Part shown: positions 34,801-48,486 of the stretch, piece by piece
Numbering within the stretch: the first letter of the stretch is position 1
Layout of the letters: every line of letters starts with the position of its first letter
NCBI GenBank assembly: GCA_033807695.1
Contig: CM066307.1
Span: 2,542,001-2,606,000, forward strand
Source: Daedaleopsis sinensis
Taxonomy: Eukaryota > Basidiomycota > Agaricomycetes > Polyporales > Polyporaceae
DNA: 64,000 bases
Direction: 5' to 3'
The notes under the pieces: generated by a model
What the model saw: the letters and a program-made list of their open reading frames with translations, nothing else
The model's database searches: none
Told to the model about the DNA's origin: nothing
Translations under genes and position numbers: made by a program

Positions 34801-36890
34801 TACGAGTGCTGCATCCAACTAACCTTGTACTATCATTGCCGGCGCAAGATGCGGAGCAGAGAACTGCAAATGGCGGGTGATTCAAGATGCACATGGCAGA
34901 GCATACCGTATGTCGCAGTTTTCTGTCGAGTGTCCACTGTCACTCACTTGTGCGGTCGGCAGGGTGCTCGTGAGCAGACAGGCTACTTCAGCAATAAGCC
35001 GGCCGACGAGGTCATTGCTGAGGTCGTGTCGGAGGCGAACGAGAAGATGCCGTACCGGCTCTCGTCTGCTCGACTGCGTGTACGTCCGGCTCTATCCACT
35101 TTGGGCCTCGGCGAGCCTCCGCTGTCCGGAAGTATTGGCGCGGCAGAGCCGCGATCGACGAGGAAGTCTTTCGACGTACTTGGACATTGTGAACCTTCGT
35201 GCACGGCCGGGATTCGTGGCGACTCGATGTCATATACTCCGGTACGTGCTTTGATGGCGGTCGGTGGCGTCGACGAGACAGACAGACAACATCAGGAAAG
35301 ACGACTCACTGCGCTGAAGGAGGGTACATAGCGCGGGACCCGCTCGCGGGGCAAGGACGAGTAGTACGGCGCGAAGGGTGGGAAGTCGCCGAGAGCCGCT
35401 GCGAATGCGACGCGGATGGCGCCACGGACGGGTACGAGTCAGCGTACGACGAGAGCGAGACCGCAGACGAGTGTGGCTCGTCGCTCATGCGGTCCGGTTG
35501 GCCATACCTCGTCAATGTTGCAGACCTTCGCACGGGGCTGGGAGTCGCAGTGGCGGCGTGATGCATGCACACACGTCGTGTCTGCCAGTGGGTAAGTATC
35601 TTTGCGGCTCATGAACGGACGGGGCGTACATAGCGCGGCGGCGCTCCCACGACAAAGCCGCGGTCATCGAGGAGGTTGCTGGACGTAGAGGCTGGACGTC
35701 GTGGACCTTCGCGCTCGGCTTGGGCCGCTTGATCTCGCATCCGGGTACGTACTTTCACGGCTGACGGAGGGCAAGTCGAGGCTGACGGACCATGTTGGGG
35801 TACAGTGTTTGCGAGAGAACTCACCTGCGCGGACGTATCGCGGCCGCGGCAGCAACTTCGCCGCGGTCATTGACGACGCACCGCGATGGTACGAGCGAGA
35901 GGCAGGGATGGCGGGGCCGAGAGTCGCAGAGCGGGAGCGCGACATTGCGTCTGGGTATGTAGCACGGTGCTGGCGGATGACACGACCGTACTGACCGTTT
36001 CCGCCAGGAAGTCGCGTTGGTGACGTCACGCGTTAGCGTTCGGACGCGGATCGAGTCCAGGAGTGCGCGCAGCGGGAGATCTAGACGTGCAGCGAGTCGG
36101 AGCACGCAAAGACGGTGAGTCGCCACAGTCTAGAGAGAGCAGAGGTGGCGGGCGGAAGGTGCAAGGAGGACGTCGGCGGGCGCGACAGTTGAGTCGGCGG
36201 GCGGGCGACGGTTCGGCGGGAGACGGTCTCAGCGGACGAGGACGGCGAGGGCAGAGTCGGAGATTGCGGCCAGGAGCAGTCGTGCGTCAGATACCAGGTG
36301 CGAGCGCAGCGTTCTGTCCAAGTCGAATCGAGTCCGGTGCCCACCAGCTACCAGCTGCCAGTGTGCAGGCTATTCGAGTCCGAAGCTCAGGCTGACAACG
36401 CAAAGAGAGCAGCATGGAGGAATGTCTCAGGCTGGAGAGCGGCAGCGAGTGCGGAGGGGACGGGAGGCACGGGCGACGGTGGCGGCGGGAAGCAAGAGGT
36501 GCGAGACGCGGCGGCTCTGAGGTGTCCGTCCCGGAATGGGAATGTAGGCGCCCGTGTCTGTACTGACCGCCATCGGACGCGACGAGGGAGTGCGGTGTCA
36601 GGGAGGAGTGCGCGTGCGAGGGCTGGGAGGGGCGAGGACTTTGGAGCCGCACGAGTGGTCTGGGCGAGTTTCGGAGTGTCTCTGACTCGAGTAGAGTACT
36701 GGGAGCAGAGTACTTGGTCGATTTCTCATCTCCCCCTCCTTCTCCTCCACCTCCTCCCCCGCCTCTCGCGCCGATTCGCACTCGATGTAGATAGCCAACG
36801 AAATATATTGTGTCGTATGTACACGCTGTAGCTAGCTGCCCCCGCCGCCTCCGTCTCCTCCCCACCATCTCCTCCCCCTCGACACCTATA
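31856..36890. other. Unit 4 left half: no closed gene
   Basis: Same haplotype as unit 2, including the 4-bp loss near 34091 and the shorter 190-bp repeat run. The minus intron at 32709-32776 and the plus intron before 33714 are conserved. Confidence 0.5.
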
Positions 36891-36978
36891 CCCGTCCAGA
36901 TTACCCCCCAGTGAGCATACCCGTCCAGATTACCCCCCGGTGAGCGTACCCGTCCAGATTACCATCCCGGTGAGCGTA
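36891..36978. repeat. Minisatellite, 3 copies of ~29 bp (unit 4)
   Basis: Three copies at 36891, 36920 and 36949 with accccccagtgagcata, accccccggtgagcgta and accatcccggtgagcgta interiors. This is clearly different from unit 5, although the flanking kilobases are nearly identical. Confidence 0.95.
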
Positions 36979-37039
36979 CAGAGTTTCGACTTGCATCTCG
37001 CAGATCTTCGTCCGCCGCAAGCCACACCCATCACGGGCA

Positions 37040-38234
37040 TCACCGCCGCGCTGCATCTGGCTCACCTTGACGCGCCGCCCGCGAAGCCATGCCGAGGCTG
37101 TCGAGTGGGGGCGGCGGCAGCAGCGGAGACTCGAAGTCGGAGGACGGCCTGCGCTCGACCATGCGGATGCTAGGGTACGGCGGGACGTCGCCCATCTCCT
37201 CGTCCATGCGCATCTGGACCTCGCGCGGGATGATGTGTTCGGCGGGCTTGGGCATCGAGCGGGCGCCCGTGCGAGCGATGGCGGGGAGACTGACGAGCGT
37301 GTCGGTGTCAGTGCGCGCGTGACCGCCTTCGGTGCCGCTGCGCATACTTGTCCGTGTGAGGAACGGGTCGCTCTCGTCGCCGCTCCCACGGGGAGAGCCT
37401 TCGCCGGGGGAGGGGGGACCGCTGTGGTTGAGGTCGCCGGGGGACACTATTTCCCAGCCAGTCCAGATCGGGAGCTGGCTCTGGCGTTTGCGGAAGGACA
37501 TGATGGTCGTGGAGCGGTTCCAGAAGCTGGAGGAGGGGCCCTGGGCGTCGGCTGGGAGCTGGCGACGGCGGTTGTGGCGGAGAAGGAAGAAGACGGCGAT
37601 GAGGATGAGGAGGAGGAGGGTGCCAAGGATACTGCCGAGAATGGCACCGAGGGTAGAGGGAGATATGCCATGAGAGGCGGCGGCGGCAGTTGCGGTGGGA
37701 AGTGGAGAGGTGAGAGACGAGGAGGAGGATGAGGAGGAGGATGACGGAGAGAGGGAGGAGGATTGAGAAAGGGAGAAGGAGGAGGAGGAGGAGGAGGAGG
37801 AAGGAGCTGGGGTGATGCTCGGTGCGGAGGTCGTAGACAGGGTAGTTGAGGAAGGAGCTGGGGTGATGCTCGGTGCGGAGGTCGTAGACGGGGTAGTTGA
37901 GGAAGGAGCTGGGGTGATGCTCGGTGCGGAGGTCGTAGACGGGGTATTTGAGGTGGGAGTGGGTGTCGCAGGGGTGGAGGACGAGGGAGGAGGAGAGGTG
38001 AGCCCACCGTATGTCCATACACCATCCGTCCCAAGCGGGATCTGCGAGCGGAAGTGAGCTCAAAGTGGATGTGATCATGAAGTGAGCGGCGATCATGAGA
38101 CTCACGCTTGGGCCGTAGTAGGTGAGTGGGAGGCGGAGGATGGTGGACGAGGTCGAGAGGCCGCCGTCGGGGAGGGTGAAGACGGTGGTGGAGAGGGTGA
38201 GCCACGAGGGCAGCACCTGGGTGGGCTGTGCCAT
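37040..38234 (-). CDS. Gene A, unit 4: Ser/Thr-rich single-pass membrane protein
   Basis: Exons 38106-38234 and 37040-38041; 376 aa, unit 2 type throughout. All predicted features (repeat stalk, helix, basic anchor, acidic tail motif) are intact, so the copy should be functional if expressed. Confidence 0.85.
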
Positions 38235-38624
38235 AACTTAGTCGAGCTTGGATGTGGGCAGGACGACAAGGGGGTGAGTAGAGAACGTGGGGGTAGCGTG
38301 AATCCTGTCGAAGATGAGGTCAGTCGAGCTTATTTTGTGCGGCGATAGCGGCCGTGCTTACAGTTCGTCAGATGTGTTTTGTGGGTCTTTGGTGCTCGGA
38401 GGGGAGTCGGGGAGTCTGGAGGGGGCAGAAGGGCGGGTAGAAGGGAGGACCGTCCGAGGGCGGGGGACGAGGGGCGGAGGAGGAGGAGGAGGAGGAGGAG
38501 GAGGAGGAGGACGAGCAGCGCGACGCGACCAACCGTCCACAGGCGCCCGACTGCAATCACCATTCATTTTCCACGTGGCCACCAGGCGCCGTCCTCCGCC
38601 TCGGACTCGAGAGCAGCTTCAGCC
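38235..38624. promoter_or_regulatory. Divergent intergenic region with (GGA)12 (unit 4)
   Basis: Same arrangement, with (GGA)12 at 38476-38511 and no change in length from units 1, 3 and 5. Confidence 0.45.
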
Positions 38625-40704
38625 ATGGAGCAGCTTCAGCCACCGGCCTCGTCATCGTTGCCCCTCGCCGTCTCCAGCTCTGAGTTCCCAACACTCTCAG
38701 CTCGTGCAACCGCCCCCGCCGCCCGCCGCTGTGTGCGCTCTCAGCCTCTGGTACGTCCGCCTCTCCCTCCGATCTCCCCCTCGCCCCCGTCCGTCCGCTC
38801 TCCCCCGCGCAAGCTCCCCTGCCCGCTCTCTGCTCCCCCGATGTGCGCTGTCCCTCGCACTCCCAACTCGCCCGCGCGACGACCGCGAAGTGCACATCCA
38901 GCTCAGGCTGCATTCGCACTCCCTCCCCCATCCGAATCGGGACAGATCCGCTCCAGCCTCGCTCCCCCTTGAACTGCTCGTCCACGCCGGCCAACACGAC
39001 CCTCGCCCCAATCTTCCTCCACGTAAGTCAGCACGCTCATTTCATTCATTCGCTCTCAGACTTGATCTGTATCTCGTGTCTACAGCCACGGAGATCGCAC
39101 CTAGCTCATCCGTCTCTCAACTGATTAGCTCTAATTCAACCGCGTCCGATAGCCCTCGCCCACCCGAACCGGGCCATACCCGCGTCGTCGCTCTACCTCG
39201 ACTCTGCGCTCGCCCACGGCTCAAACACTGCCCGACCGACGACCAACTCTCGTCTCGCTCTCGCTCCCGACGTCGTACGGCCGCCCAACGACTACATGCA
39301 TGCCCTGAAGTCCGTTTCATTCGCGCCGCGATCCAACGACTTTCGAAATCGGCTCCAAGAGTCGCTTTCATTGCTCGCCGTCCGACTCTTCCGCCCCCGT
39401 CTTCCTCCCCTCCGTCCGGAACTCGCTTCAGTCGGCACTCAGCACCAGTCTGGACCGCCCTCGGACGACGTGCGCCGCCGTCGCCGCCCGCCGTCCTCCT
39501 TGACGGAAGCGCCCTGATCGCTGCGTGGTACGTCACGAAATGCACCATAACTCTCTCAGTTCTCATCAGTCCGCGTGCTGACTCACATCACCAGAACGCA
39601 CCGAACGCTCCGCGTCCAACGCACCCGCTCGCGCCCTGATCCGACGAGGTCCCAAAAATCGCGTTCCGGGCGATTTCATGGACCCCGGAGGTGAGTCCGC
39701 CATCCCGTCCGAACGACGCCTCTCCACGCCGCGCAACTCACACAGCGCATATGCGCTGACACGGTAGCGTGTGTACGACGTGTTCGCAGGCCCAGAAGAC
39801 AAGTTCTGAACATCGGCCGGGTCCGCACCTCCAACACCCGTCCTCTCGAACTCGCGACCCAGCCCGTCCCGGCCGGCGAGTGCGACGGCGCCCGACACCA
39901 ACATCGGATGCAGACGTCGTGCACTCGTCCCCGAAGCCGTCCGGAGCGCGGAAGGCGCGGAAGACGACGTTCGCGCGGGCGGCGCTGGACGGCGCCGCGG
40001 CCCAACTCACGAAGCACGCCCTGCCCCGCCCCGGACACCCCTCGAACTGTCACAGGCACACTCTGCGCCCATAGGACGGACGCCCGCCGCAGCTTCCGAC
40101 GCGCCGTCGCCGCGTGGGGGGCGACAAGGTGCGCATTTCCGCGCAAAATCGCTCTATTCCGTCCGCTACTCACGCAGTACATGATGCTAACCTACGAGAC
40201 TCCACGGGCGTGTGCGCCGCGCCGTCGCCGACCTGCTGGGGCCCGACTCACGTCGAAGGCACGCCGCCGCCGCTCGCGGGGGCCGTGTCACTGTCGGACG
40301 GCCTTTCCGGCCACCCTACACCCCGACTGACCCCGCGCACACCGCCGTCCTCGCCCTCCGGGCCTCCGCCGTTGCCCTTGAGATCGAGGACGGCGACGAG
40401 ACCGTCCACTTCGGCGACCCGAAGGCGGGCGCGGACGCCGTGCCCCCCACGGTCCTCGACGGCAAGTTCTGGCAGTGGACGCGCGTGTGCGAGTTAGTTC
40501 GGGTGAGCCCGCGGCCTGTGCCTCCCACGCCGCTCTCGTGCGCTGACCCGCTGCCCGCCGCTCCGGCTGTAAGTACCAGTGCACGTCCGCCGTCTGCCGT
40601 CCGATGGCCCCCGGACCGCGGCCGACGCGCAGTCCCTGCTCGCCGTTGTGTGCGTGAAGGTCCAGCGGACGTGCCGCCTCCGCTGCGAGGTCCGGTGGGT
40701 TTGA
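38625..40704 (+). pseudogene. Gene C candidate, unit 4: final frame shifted, distinctive intron 3 donor
   Basis: As unit 1, with introns at 39023-39085, 39528-39594, about 40129-40198 and 40503-40579. The third intron differs. Here the ~80-bp patch at 39654-39735 provides a canonical GTGAGT donor at 39691 (intron 39691-39789), where the other units have GAGAGT followed by GTACGC. This suggests the ancestral donor was GTGAGT and supports an intron at this spot. The last exon is out of frame. Confidence 0.3.
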
Positions 40705-41419
40705 GCATGCACCGGGCGTCGCTGCGCCTGAGTGCGGACGAGGCGCGGAGGGGCGGAGGGCGGAACGGCCGGTCTCGACTCCCCACGTCCTCCGGCGGCA
40801 CGCACGAGGCTCGGTGCGTGCGGGACGTGCGGGCGGGTGGCGAGACAGACGGCGGCCGCCGGATGACAGCGAGATGCGTCCGCGGCCGGGGCTGTTGGGG
40901 AGAAGGTCAGCGGCGGGCGTGGGGGCTCGGAGTAGTACGGTAGTACAGGATGTAAGTACAAGTACAAGCCACGGCCAATACACTTCATTTACGGCTACTG
41001 TGAGCGCGGCGCGACTCGGGGCACACCGACTGTCCGGTCGGTCGGCTCGATGTGCGGCGGTGGGCAGGAGGCCGTGCGGACGCCGAGCGAGTCCCCTCGG
41101 GCGTGCAGCGCTGGGAGACAGCTCGAATGGGAGCCTGGCTCCGAGCGCAGGGGCTGAACGAGTGATTGATCGTCAGCCGGGATCCAAAAGGGATCTGGCG
41201 GGAGGTACGTACGCTTGTAGAGTCGCCGGGGACATGTGCGCACCCGGACGCTGTCAACGAGGGGAACGATGTCAGACAACTCGGAAGGGCCAGTGCAGCG
41301 AGCTGGATATGTACTTACTGCTAACGCTTGAATGCAGAGCTCGATATCCGCCTGCAGCCGTCCGAGAACGACCGTCTGATCAGCACCACACTCCGGGTGT
41401 GCGGATGAAAGCACGTACC

Positions 41420-42104
41420 TCAGGCTAGCGGCGCGCGGACGCGTTCAAGCCAGCGTCCGGGGAGCTGCTGAGGCCTGAGGCGCACACGGGGGCACCCTCG
41501 CATGCATCTGGGCGCAGGGTCCAAGTCAGTTCCTGCGCATGCGGACTGGCCAGCAGGGTCAGCGTCGCACGCGTGGATTGTGATCTGTACGCACCTGACC
41601 ACGGTGCAAGTGCGCATCTCCGGGACACGGCGCGAGCATGCTCCCTGCGGATGAGGATGTCAGAGAAGGCAGACTCGACCCGAGAGACATCGCTCGACGC
41701 ACCTATGCGCATCCCACATAACTGGTGTCCGTCACAAGCACCCCGGGCGCTGTTCACACCTGTGGAAAGTCTAGTCAGCATGCGGAGTAGTAGACAGGAT
41801 GAGGCGCGCGGGCGGACGTACATACCTCCGAGCCTTCTCGGTGCTGCGACTAGTAACCGGCCGGGCGCGAACGTATATCTGTGAGTCGATAAGAACGATT
41901 GGGGCGATCTATTAGAGCACCTATCAGAGACTGCGCATACTAAATTCGAACGTGAGACGTACCTCCGAGTCATGTACACTAGGGAGCCGCGAGAACAGAA
42001 TACAAGGGCCGCCATCCTACAAACAAACAAGAGTTCATAAGTGAATGTGCGACATTAGAAGCAGCAATACTTACGACGATGTAGTCCTGTTCGTCGTCGG
42101 ACAT
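41420..42104 (-). CDS. Gene B, copy spanning units 4/5
   Basis: Five exons at 42075-42104, 41963-42016, 41826-41908, 41595-41749 and 41420-41532. It appears identical in sequence to the copy at 31171-31855, including the introns, consistent with very recent homogenisation. Confidence 0.55.
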
Positions 42105-45100
42105 TGGCGCGAGAATCTGGAACTGAAAGTTGAAGTCAGTAAATGGCAAAGACACTGCGACTAGTAGTAGAGAGATATACTCACATGTATACACCGGGCC
42201 AGTGCTTGCACGTCGTCGGATCAACGACCGAGCTGGGAGGAGCGTAGGGCGACGTCGTCCGTCTACGCCATCCTGAGTCCGATGGGCATGCGTAGAAAGC
42301 GATAAACGAGCGGGATATGCGACGGGTCGGAAGTGAATGTCACTGGCAGCGGGGGGTTGGAAGTACAGTAAGTAGTACTATAAGCAAGGACGACAGCATT
42401 AGCTCGGTAGTAAGTAATGACGATATGGGAGGATGGAAGAGGGAGGAGGAGGGCACACTCGAGGGCGGGGGAGGGGGATGAGTGCTGGTCAGAATTGACG
42501 AGGCCGCGGAAGTACTTGTACCTCGCGACCTTGGCCCGTGCGCATCCCCCACGGTCATGGGACTAGAGCGTGGAAATGTGATACCAGGCACACCCCACGC
42601 ATGCTCCGGGGGTCCGGGAGGCGGGACCAACCAGAAAGCAGCACGAGGGATAGGGAGGAGGGGAAGACCCTGTGCGTGTGTACCGAAGGTTCCGGGCATG
42701 GAGGAGCATGGAATGTTCCCAGCTGTCTTTACGTAGTGGCGTTGGCGCCCGGCTAATGTATGACACCATTTTCGCTGTGATGCCGTCGTATTTGGGGGCG
42801 GAAGAGGCTTGAGGAGCCAGTACCGCGTGGATAGTGCCATCTGCAGATTTCCTGGACAATTCGAGGCATTCGAAGGCGGCAGAGACAAAGAATTCGTAGA
42901 TACTATATATAGAAACTGTAATTCAGACATGACTTGGTCAGATCTGTGCTCACGGCTCTGTAGTAATCAAAAAGCGATCAGTAATCTCGAAATATCAAGT
43001 ATATTCACCATAATACACGGCTTACGTGCAGGAGGGTCAATATTCTCACTGTCACAGCTTGAAAGACCGTATCACATTCATCATGGTGCATATCCATCTC
43101 CGTACTCGACCTGCGAGAGAGACTGTATCAGTTTTCGTACCAGATCGACGGAGGAAGGCAGCGCTAAACGCCCGGCGGTGAGTATAGCTGTCCGCATTTG
43201 GACAATTGTTCTCGCCTTCACTAAGACGCTCATCCCGACGCCGCCGGCCGCTTTGCACATCAACGTGCAACTAGCACGACATCCCCAGGCCCCGACAATG
43301 TTGCTAATTTGCACCTACTCTATGTTACAGCTCACGACGACAATCGGGGTTCGGAACAGACTTGGAGCCCTTGAAGTCGGAGAGTTAACTTGAATTCGCA
43401 CTGTACTACTACCACTGAGCAACTTCAACTTTTAGATGTGCATTCAGATGTGTGATGTGGCCAGTACAGTAAGCTGGACTATCTACATAGCTTACCAGTA
43501 TCTCAACAGGCTCCCGTCTGTGGGCAAGTTGTGCCCCCCGCCGCCGCCAGCGCACGCCGCCGCCCGAATGGACCCCCTCGGAGGAGGAAGGCCAGACACG
43601 CGGCGGGATTGTCCGCCCGTTGACAGCAATATTATTCGAGTTCGCCGTGAACGGCGGGCGGCCCATGCATGCATATCCACTACGTCATTTCCCGCCCAGG
43701 ATATGTTCCAGGAGCTGAAGCGAACAGGGAAAATGGGCAATATATTCTGGACTCGGCCTCTCCGGGCACGGTTGAGTTATTCTAGACTACCGTGCCTGTC
43801 CACGCTGGTCACGCCGTGCGTCCCTTGCCGCAGCTACACATGCTGTCCGCTCAGACCACCGTCACACGCCGTTCTCAATGACCAACAGCACAGTTGTGGC
43901 GGTCAGTACGATCCTGGTCTGTTCGAGCACCACACAGCTACTAAAACATGTTATTCTCAGGCTCATGAGCTGGGAGATTCGGGATGACCACGAACGGTCT
44001 GAGCAATCATGTAACTGCTTCTTTCTTCTCCAGCCACATGAATATATACAATTTTGCAACCTTCCATGCCTTTCCGACTGCGTGTGAGTGCGTGCAACCG
44101 TGTGACTCAAAGGTTGACAGCTTGATGTTTGGACCGGAATTGAGCAAGATGGGAATACTCACACATGGAGATTTCCCTGTGCACGAAGTCCTTTCCTCCT
44201 CAACTCTGACCATAGCGGCTTAGTATACAGCATGCCAGATGTGCAACGAGCTGGAGGAGATGGTGAGGGTGCATCCAATCGAGCACTCGGAGAATGTCAA
44301 AATGCTCTGGGAAAGGTTAGCGGCGTGGAGATTCTCAGAATGAGCGCGTCCGAACAACGTCTGGATATGCTTATGAAATGCTCCGGAGACTGGAGCTCGG
44401 GCCAGACCGAAGGCTCCTGGTCTCCTCGCTACAACGTTCACACCACCCACCACCTTCAGCTGTAGTCTTTCTTCATCACATCCATTGCACTTGTCTACAT
44501 ACACGGTCTCCGGGCTTGTCTACTATCTTACCAGTAGATACTCCCCATCCCCTACATGTCCCTCAGCATTCCAACGAACACGACGCGACACGACACGGTA
44601 GCTCGCCCACCGGCCTTCGACACTCGTGAGTGTGCCGCTGGCTGCACCCCGGTACATCATGCTGACTCTGCAGCTCAGCTCATCAAGGTGGCGGACTAGA
44701 CGCGGCTTGCGAGCGATCGAGCAGAGCCTGCGGTCTCGCCAGGACGCGTCGACGCGTCAAGAACATAGCCACACGATGTCCGTGCTCGTCGACGACCTTG
44801 TGGAACGCGTAGCTCGGATACTGTTATCGCGGACAACGGCTAAGCTTTGGATCATCAATGCTCGATGTACGTACCTTATCTCTCACTCCCATTGCATATC
44901 GTTGCTCACAGCGTGTACAGACGTTGTGCCGACAGCAGGGAGGTAGAACGGCGGGGTCAAATGCGGCGGGAGACCTCATGGGCGCGCGACGCGTATGCAC
45001 CGCGTTTGAGTGCGCACAACGCGGTCGCGTTAGGGTATGTTGTCACTCTTACGAGTGCTGCATCCAACTAACCTTGTACTATCATTGCCGGCGCAAGATG

Positions 45101-47139
45101 CGGAGCAGAGAACTGCAAATGGCGGGTGATTCAAGATGCACATGGCAGAGCATACCGTATGTCGCAGTTTTCTGTCGAGTGTCCACTGTCACTCACTTGT
45201 GCGGTCGGCAGGGTGCTCGTGAGCAGACAGGCTACTTCAGCAATAAGCCGGCCGACGAGGTCATTGCTGAGGTCGTGTCGGAGGCGAACGAGAAGATGCC
45301 GTACCGGCTCTCGTCTGCTCGACTGCGTGTACGTCCGGCTCTATCCACTTTGGGCCTCGGCGAGCCTCCGCTGTCCGGAAGTATTGGCGCGGCAGAGCCG
45401 CGATCGACGAGGAAGTCTTTCGACGTACTTGGACATTGTGAACCTTCGTGCACGGCCGGGATTCGTGGCGACTCGATGTCATATACTCCGGTACGTGCTT
45501 TGATGGCGGTCGGTGGCGTCGACGAGACAGACAGACAACATCAGGAAAGACGACTCACTGCGCTGAAGGAGGGTACATAGCGCGGGACCCGCTCGCGGGG
45601 CAAGGACGAGTAGTACGGCGCGAAGGGTGGGAAGTCGCCGAGAGCCGCTGCGAATGCGACGCGGATGGCGCCACGGACGGGTACGAGTCAGCGTACGACG
45701 AGAGCGAGACCGCAGACGAGTGTGGCTCGTCGCTCATGCGGTCCGGTTGGCCATACCTCGTCAATGTTGCAGACCTTCGCACGGGGCTGGGAGTCGCAGT
45801 GGCGGCGTGATGCATGCACACACGTCGTGTCTGCCAGTGGGTAAGTATCTTTGCGGCTCATGAACGGACGGGGCGTACATAGCGCGGCGGCGCTCCCACG
45901 ACAAAGCCGCGGTCATCGAGGAGGTTGCTGGACGTAGAGGCTGGACGTCGTGGACCTTCGCGCTCGGCTTGGGCCGCTTGATCTCGCATCCGGGTACGTA
46001 CTTTCACGGCTGACGGAGGGCAAGTCGAGGCTGACGGACCATGTTGGGGTACAGTGTTTGCGAGAGAACTCACCTGCGCGGACGTATCGCGGCCGCGGCA
46101 GCAACTTCGCCGCGGTCATTGACGACGCACCGCGATGGTACGAGCGAGAGGCAGGGATGGCGGGGCCGAGAGTCGCAGAGCGGGAGCGCGACATTGCGTC
46201 TGGGTATGTAGCACGGTGCTGGCGGATGACACGACCGTACTGACCGTTTCCGCCAGGAAGTCGCGTTGGTGACGTCACGCGTTAGCGTTCGGACGCGGAT
46301 CGAGTCCAGGAGTGCGCGCAGCGGGAGATCTAGACGTGCAGCGAGTCGGAGCACGCAAAGACGGTGAGTCGCCACAGTCTAGAGAGAGCAGAGGTGGCGG
46401 GCGGAAGGTGCAAGGAGGACGTCGGCGGGCGCGACAGTTGAGTCGGCGGGCGGGCGACGGTTCGGCGGGAGACGGTCTCAGCGGACGAGGACGGCGAGGG
46501 CAGAGTCGGAGATTGCGGCCAGGAGCAGTCGTGCGTCAGATACCAGGTGCGAGCGCAGCGTTCTGTCCAAGTCGAATCGAGTCCGGTGCCCACCAGCTAC
46601 CAGCTGCCAGTGTGCAGGCTATTCGAGTCCGAAGCTCAGGCTGACAACGCAAAGAGAGCAGCATGGAGGAATGTCTCAGGCTGGAGAGCGGCAGCGAGTG
46701 CGGAGGGGACGGGAGGCACGGGCGACGGTGGCGGCGGGAAGCAAGAGGTGCGAGACGCGGCGGCTCTGAGGTGTCCGTCCCGGAATGGGAATGTAGGCGC
46801 CCGTGTCTGTACTGACCGCCATCGGACGCGACGAGGGAGTGCGGTGTCAGGGAGGAGTGCGCGTGCGAGGGCTGGGAGGGGCGAGGACTTTGGAGCCGCA
46901 CGAGTGGTCTGGGCGAGTTTCGGAGTGTCTCTGACTCGAGTAGAGTACTGGGAGCAGAGTACTTGGTCGATTTCTCATCTCCCCCTCCTTCTCCTCCACC
47001 TCCTCCCCCGCCTCTCGCGCCGATTCGCACTCGATGTAGATAGCCAACGAAATATATTGTGTCGTATGTACACGCTGTAGCTAGCTGCCCCCGCCGCCTC
47101 CGTCTCCTCCCCACCATCTCCTCCCCCTCGACCCCTATA
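42105..47139. other. Unit 5 left half: no closed gene
   Basis: I see no difference from unit 4 over this stretch up to the minisatellite, apart from an acccctatac for acacctatac change just before it. Confidence 0.5.
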
Positions 47140-47230
47140 CCCGTCCAGATTGCCTCCCAGTGTCCATATACCCGTCCAGATTACAATCCGGTGAGCACAT
47201 ACCCGTCCAGATTACAGCCCAGTGAGCGTA
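47140..47230. repeat. Minisatellite, 3 copies of ~31 bp (unit 5)
   Basis: Three copies at 47140, 47171 and 47202 with gcctcccagtgtccatata, acaatccggtgagcacata and acagcccagtgagcgta interiors. The 31-bp period resembles unit 2 rather than unit 4. Confidence 0.95.
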
Positions 47231-47291
47231 CAGAGTTTCGACTTGCATCTCGCAGATCTTCGTCCGCCGCAAGCCACACCCATCACGGGCA

Positions 47292-48486
47292 TCACCGCCG
47301 CGCTGCATCTGGCTCACCTTGACGCGCCGCCCGCGAAGCCATGCCGAGGCTGTCGAGTGGGGGCGGCGGCAGCAGCGGAGACTCGAAGTCGGAGGACGGC
47401 CTGCGCTCGACCATGCGGATGCTAGGGTACGGCGGGACGTCGCCCATCTCCTCGTCCATGCGCATCTGGACCTCGCGCGGGATGATGTGTTCGGCGGGCT
47501 TGGGCATCGAGCGGGCGCCCGTGCGAGCGATGGCGGGGAGACTGACGAGCGTGTCGGTGTCAGTGCGCGCGTGACCGCCTTCGGTGCCGCTGCGCATACT
47601 TGTCCGTGTGAGGAACGGGTCGCTCTCGTCGCCGCTCCCACGGGGAGAGCCTTCGCCGGGGGAGGGGGGACCGCTGTGGTTGAGGTCGCCGGGGGACACT
47701 ATTTCCCAGCCAGTCCAGATCGGGAGCTGGCTCTGGCGTTTGCGGAAGGACATGATGGTCGTGGAGCGGTTCCAGAAGCTGGAGGAGGGGCCCTGGGCGT
47801 CGGCTGGGAGCTGGCGACGGCGGTTGTGGCGGAGAAGGAAGAAGACGGCGATGAGGATGAGGAGGAGGAGGGTGCCAAGGATACTGCCGAGAATGGCACC
47901 GAGGGTAGAGGGAGATATGCCATGAGAGGCGGCGGCGGCAGTTGCGGTGGGAAGTGGAGAGGTGAGAGACGAGGAGGAGGATGAGGAGGAGGATGACGGA
48001 GAGAGGGAGGAGGATTGAGAAAGGGAGAAGGAGGAGGAGGAGGAGGAGGAGGAAGGAGCTGGGGTGATGCTCGGTGCGGAGGTCGTAGACAGGGTAGTTG
48101 AGGAAGGAGCTGGGGTGATGCTCGGTGCGGAGGTCGTAGACGGGGTAGTTGAGGAAGGAGCTGGGGTGATGCTCGGTGCGGAGGTCGTAGACGGGGTATT
48201 TGAGGTGGGAGTGGGTGTCGCAGGGGTGGAGGACGAGGGAGGAGGAGAGGTGAGCCCACCGTATGTCCATACACCATCCGTCCCAAGCGGGATCTGCGAG
48301 CGGAAGTGAGCTCAAAGTGGATGTGATCATGAAGTGAGCGGCGATCATGAGACTCACGCTTGGGCCGTAGTAGGTGAGTGGGAGGCGGAGGATGGTGGAC
48401 GAGGTCGAGAGGCCGCCGTCGGGGAGGGTGAAGACGGTGGTGGAGAGGGTGAGCCACGAGGGCAGCACCTGGGTGGGCTGTGCCAT
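47292..48486 (-). CDS. Gene A, unit 5: Ser/Thr-rich single-pass membrane protein
   Basis: Exons 48358-48486 and 47292-48293; 376 aa. It appears identical in protein to the units 2, 3 and 4 copies. Only the minisatellite beyond the stop sets it apart from unit 4. Confidence 0.85.

Larger units (their letters stand above)
31502..41750. repeat. Tandem macro-repeat, unit 4 (10,249 bp)
   Basis: Fourth full unit, nearly identical to unit 5. The two clear differences are the sequence of the minisatellite (36891-36978) and an ~80-bp patch at 39654-39735 that differs from all the other units. Confidence 0.95.
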
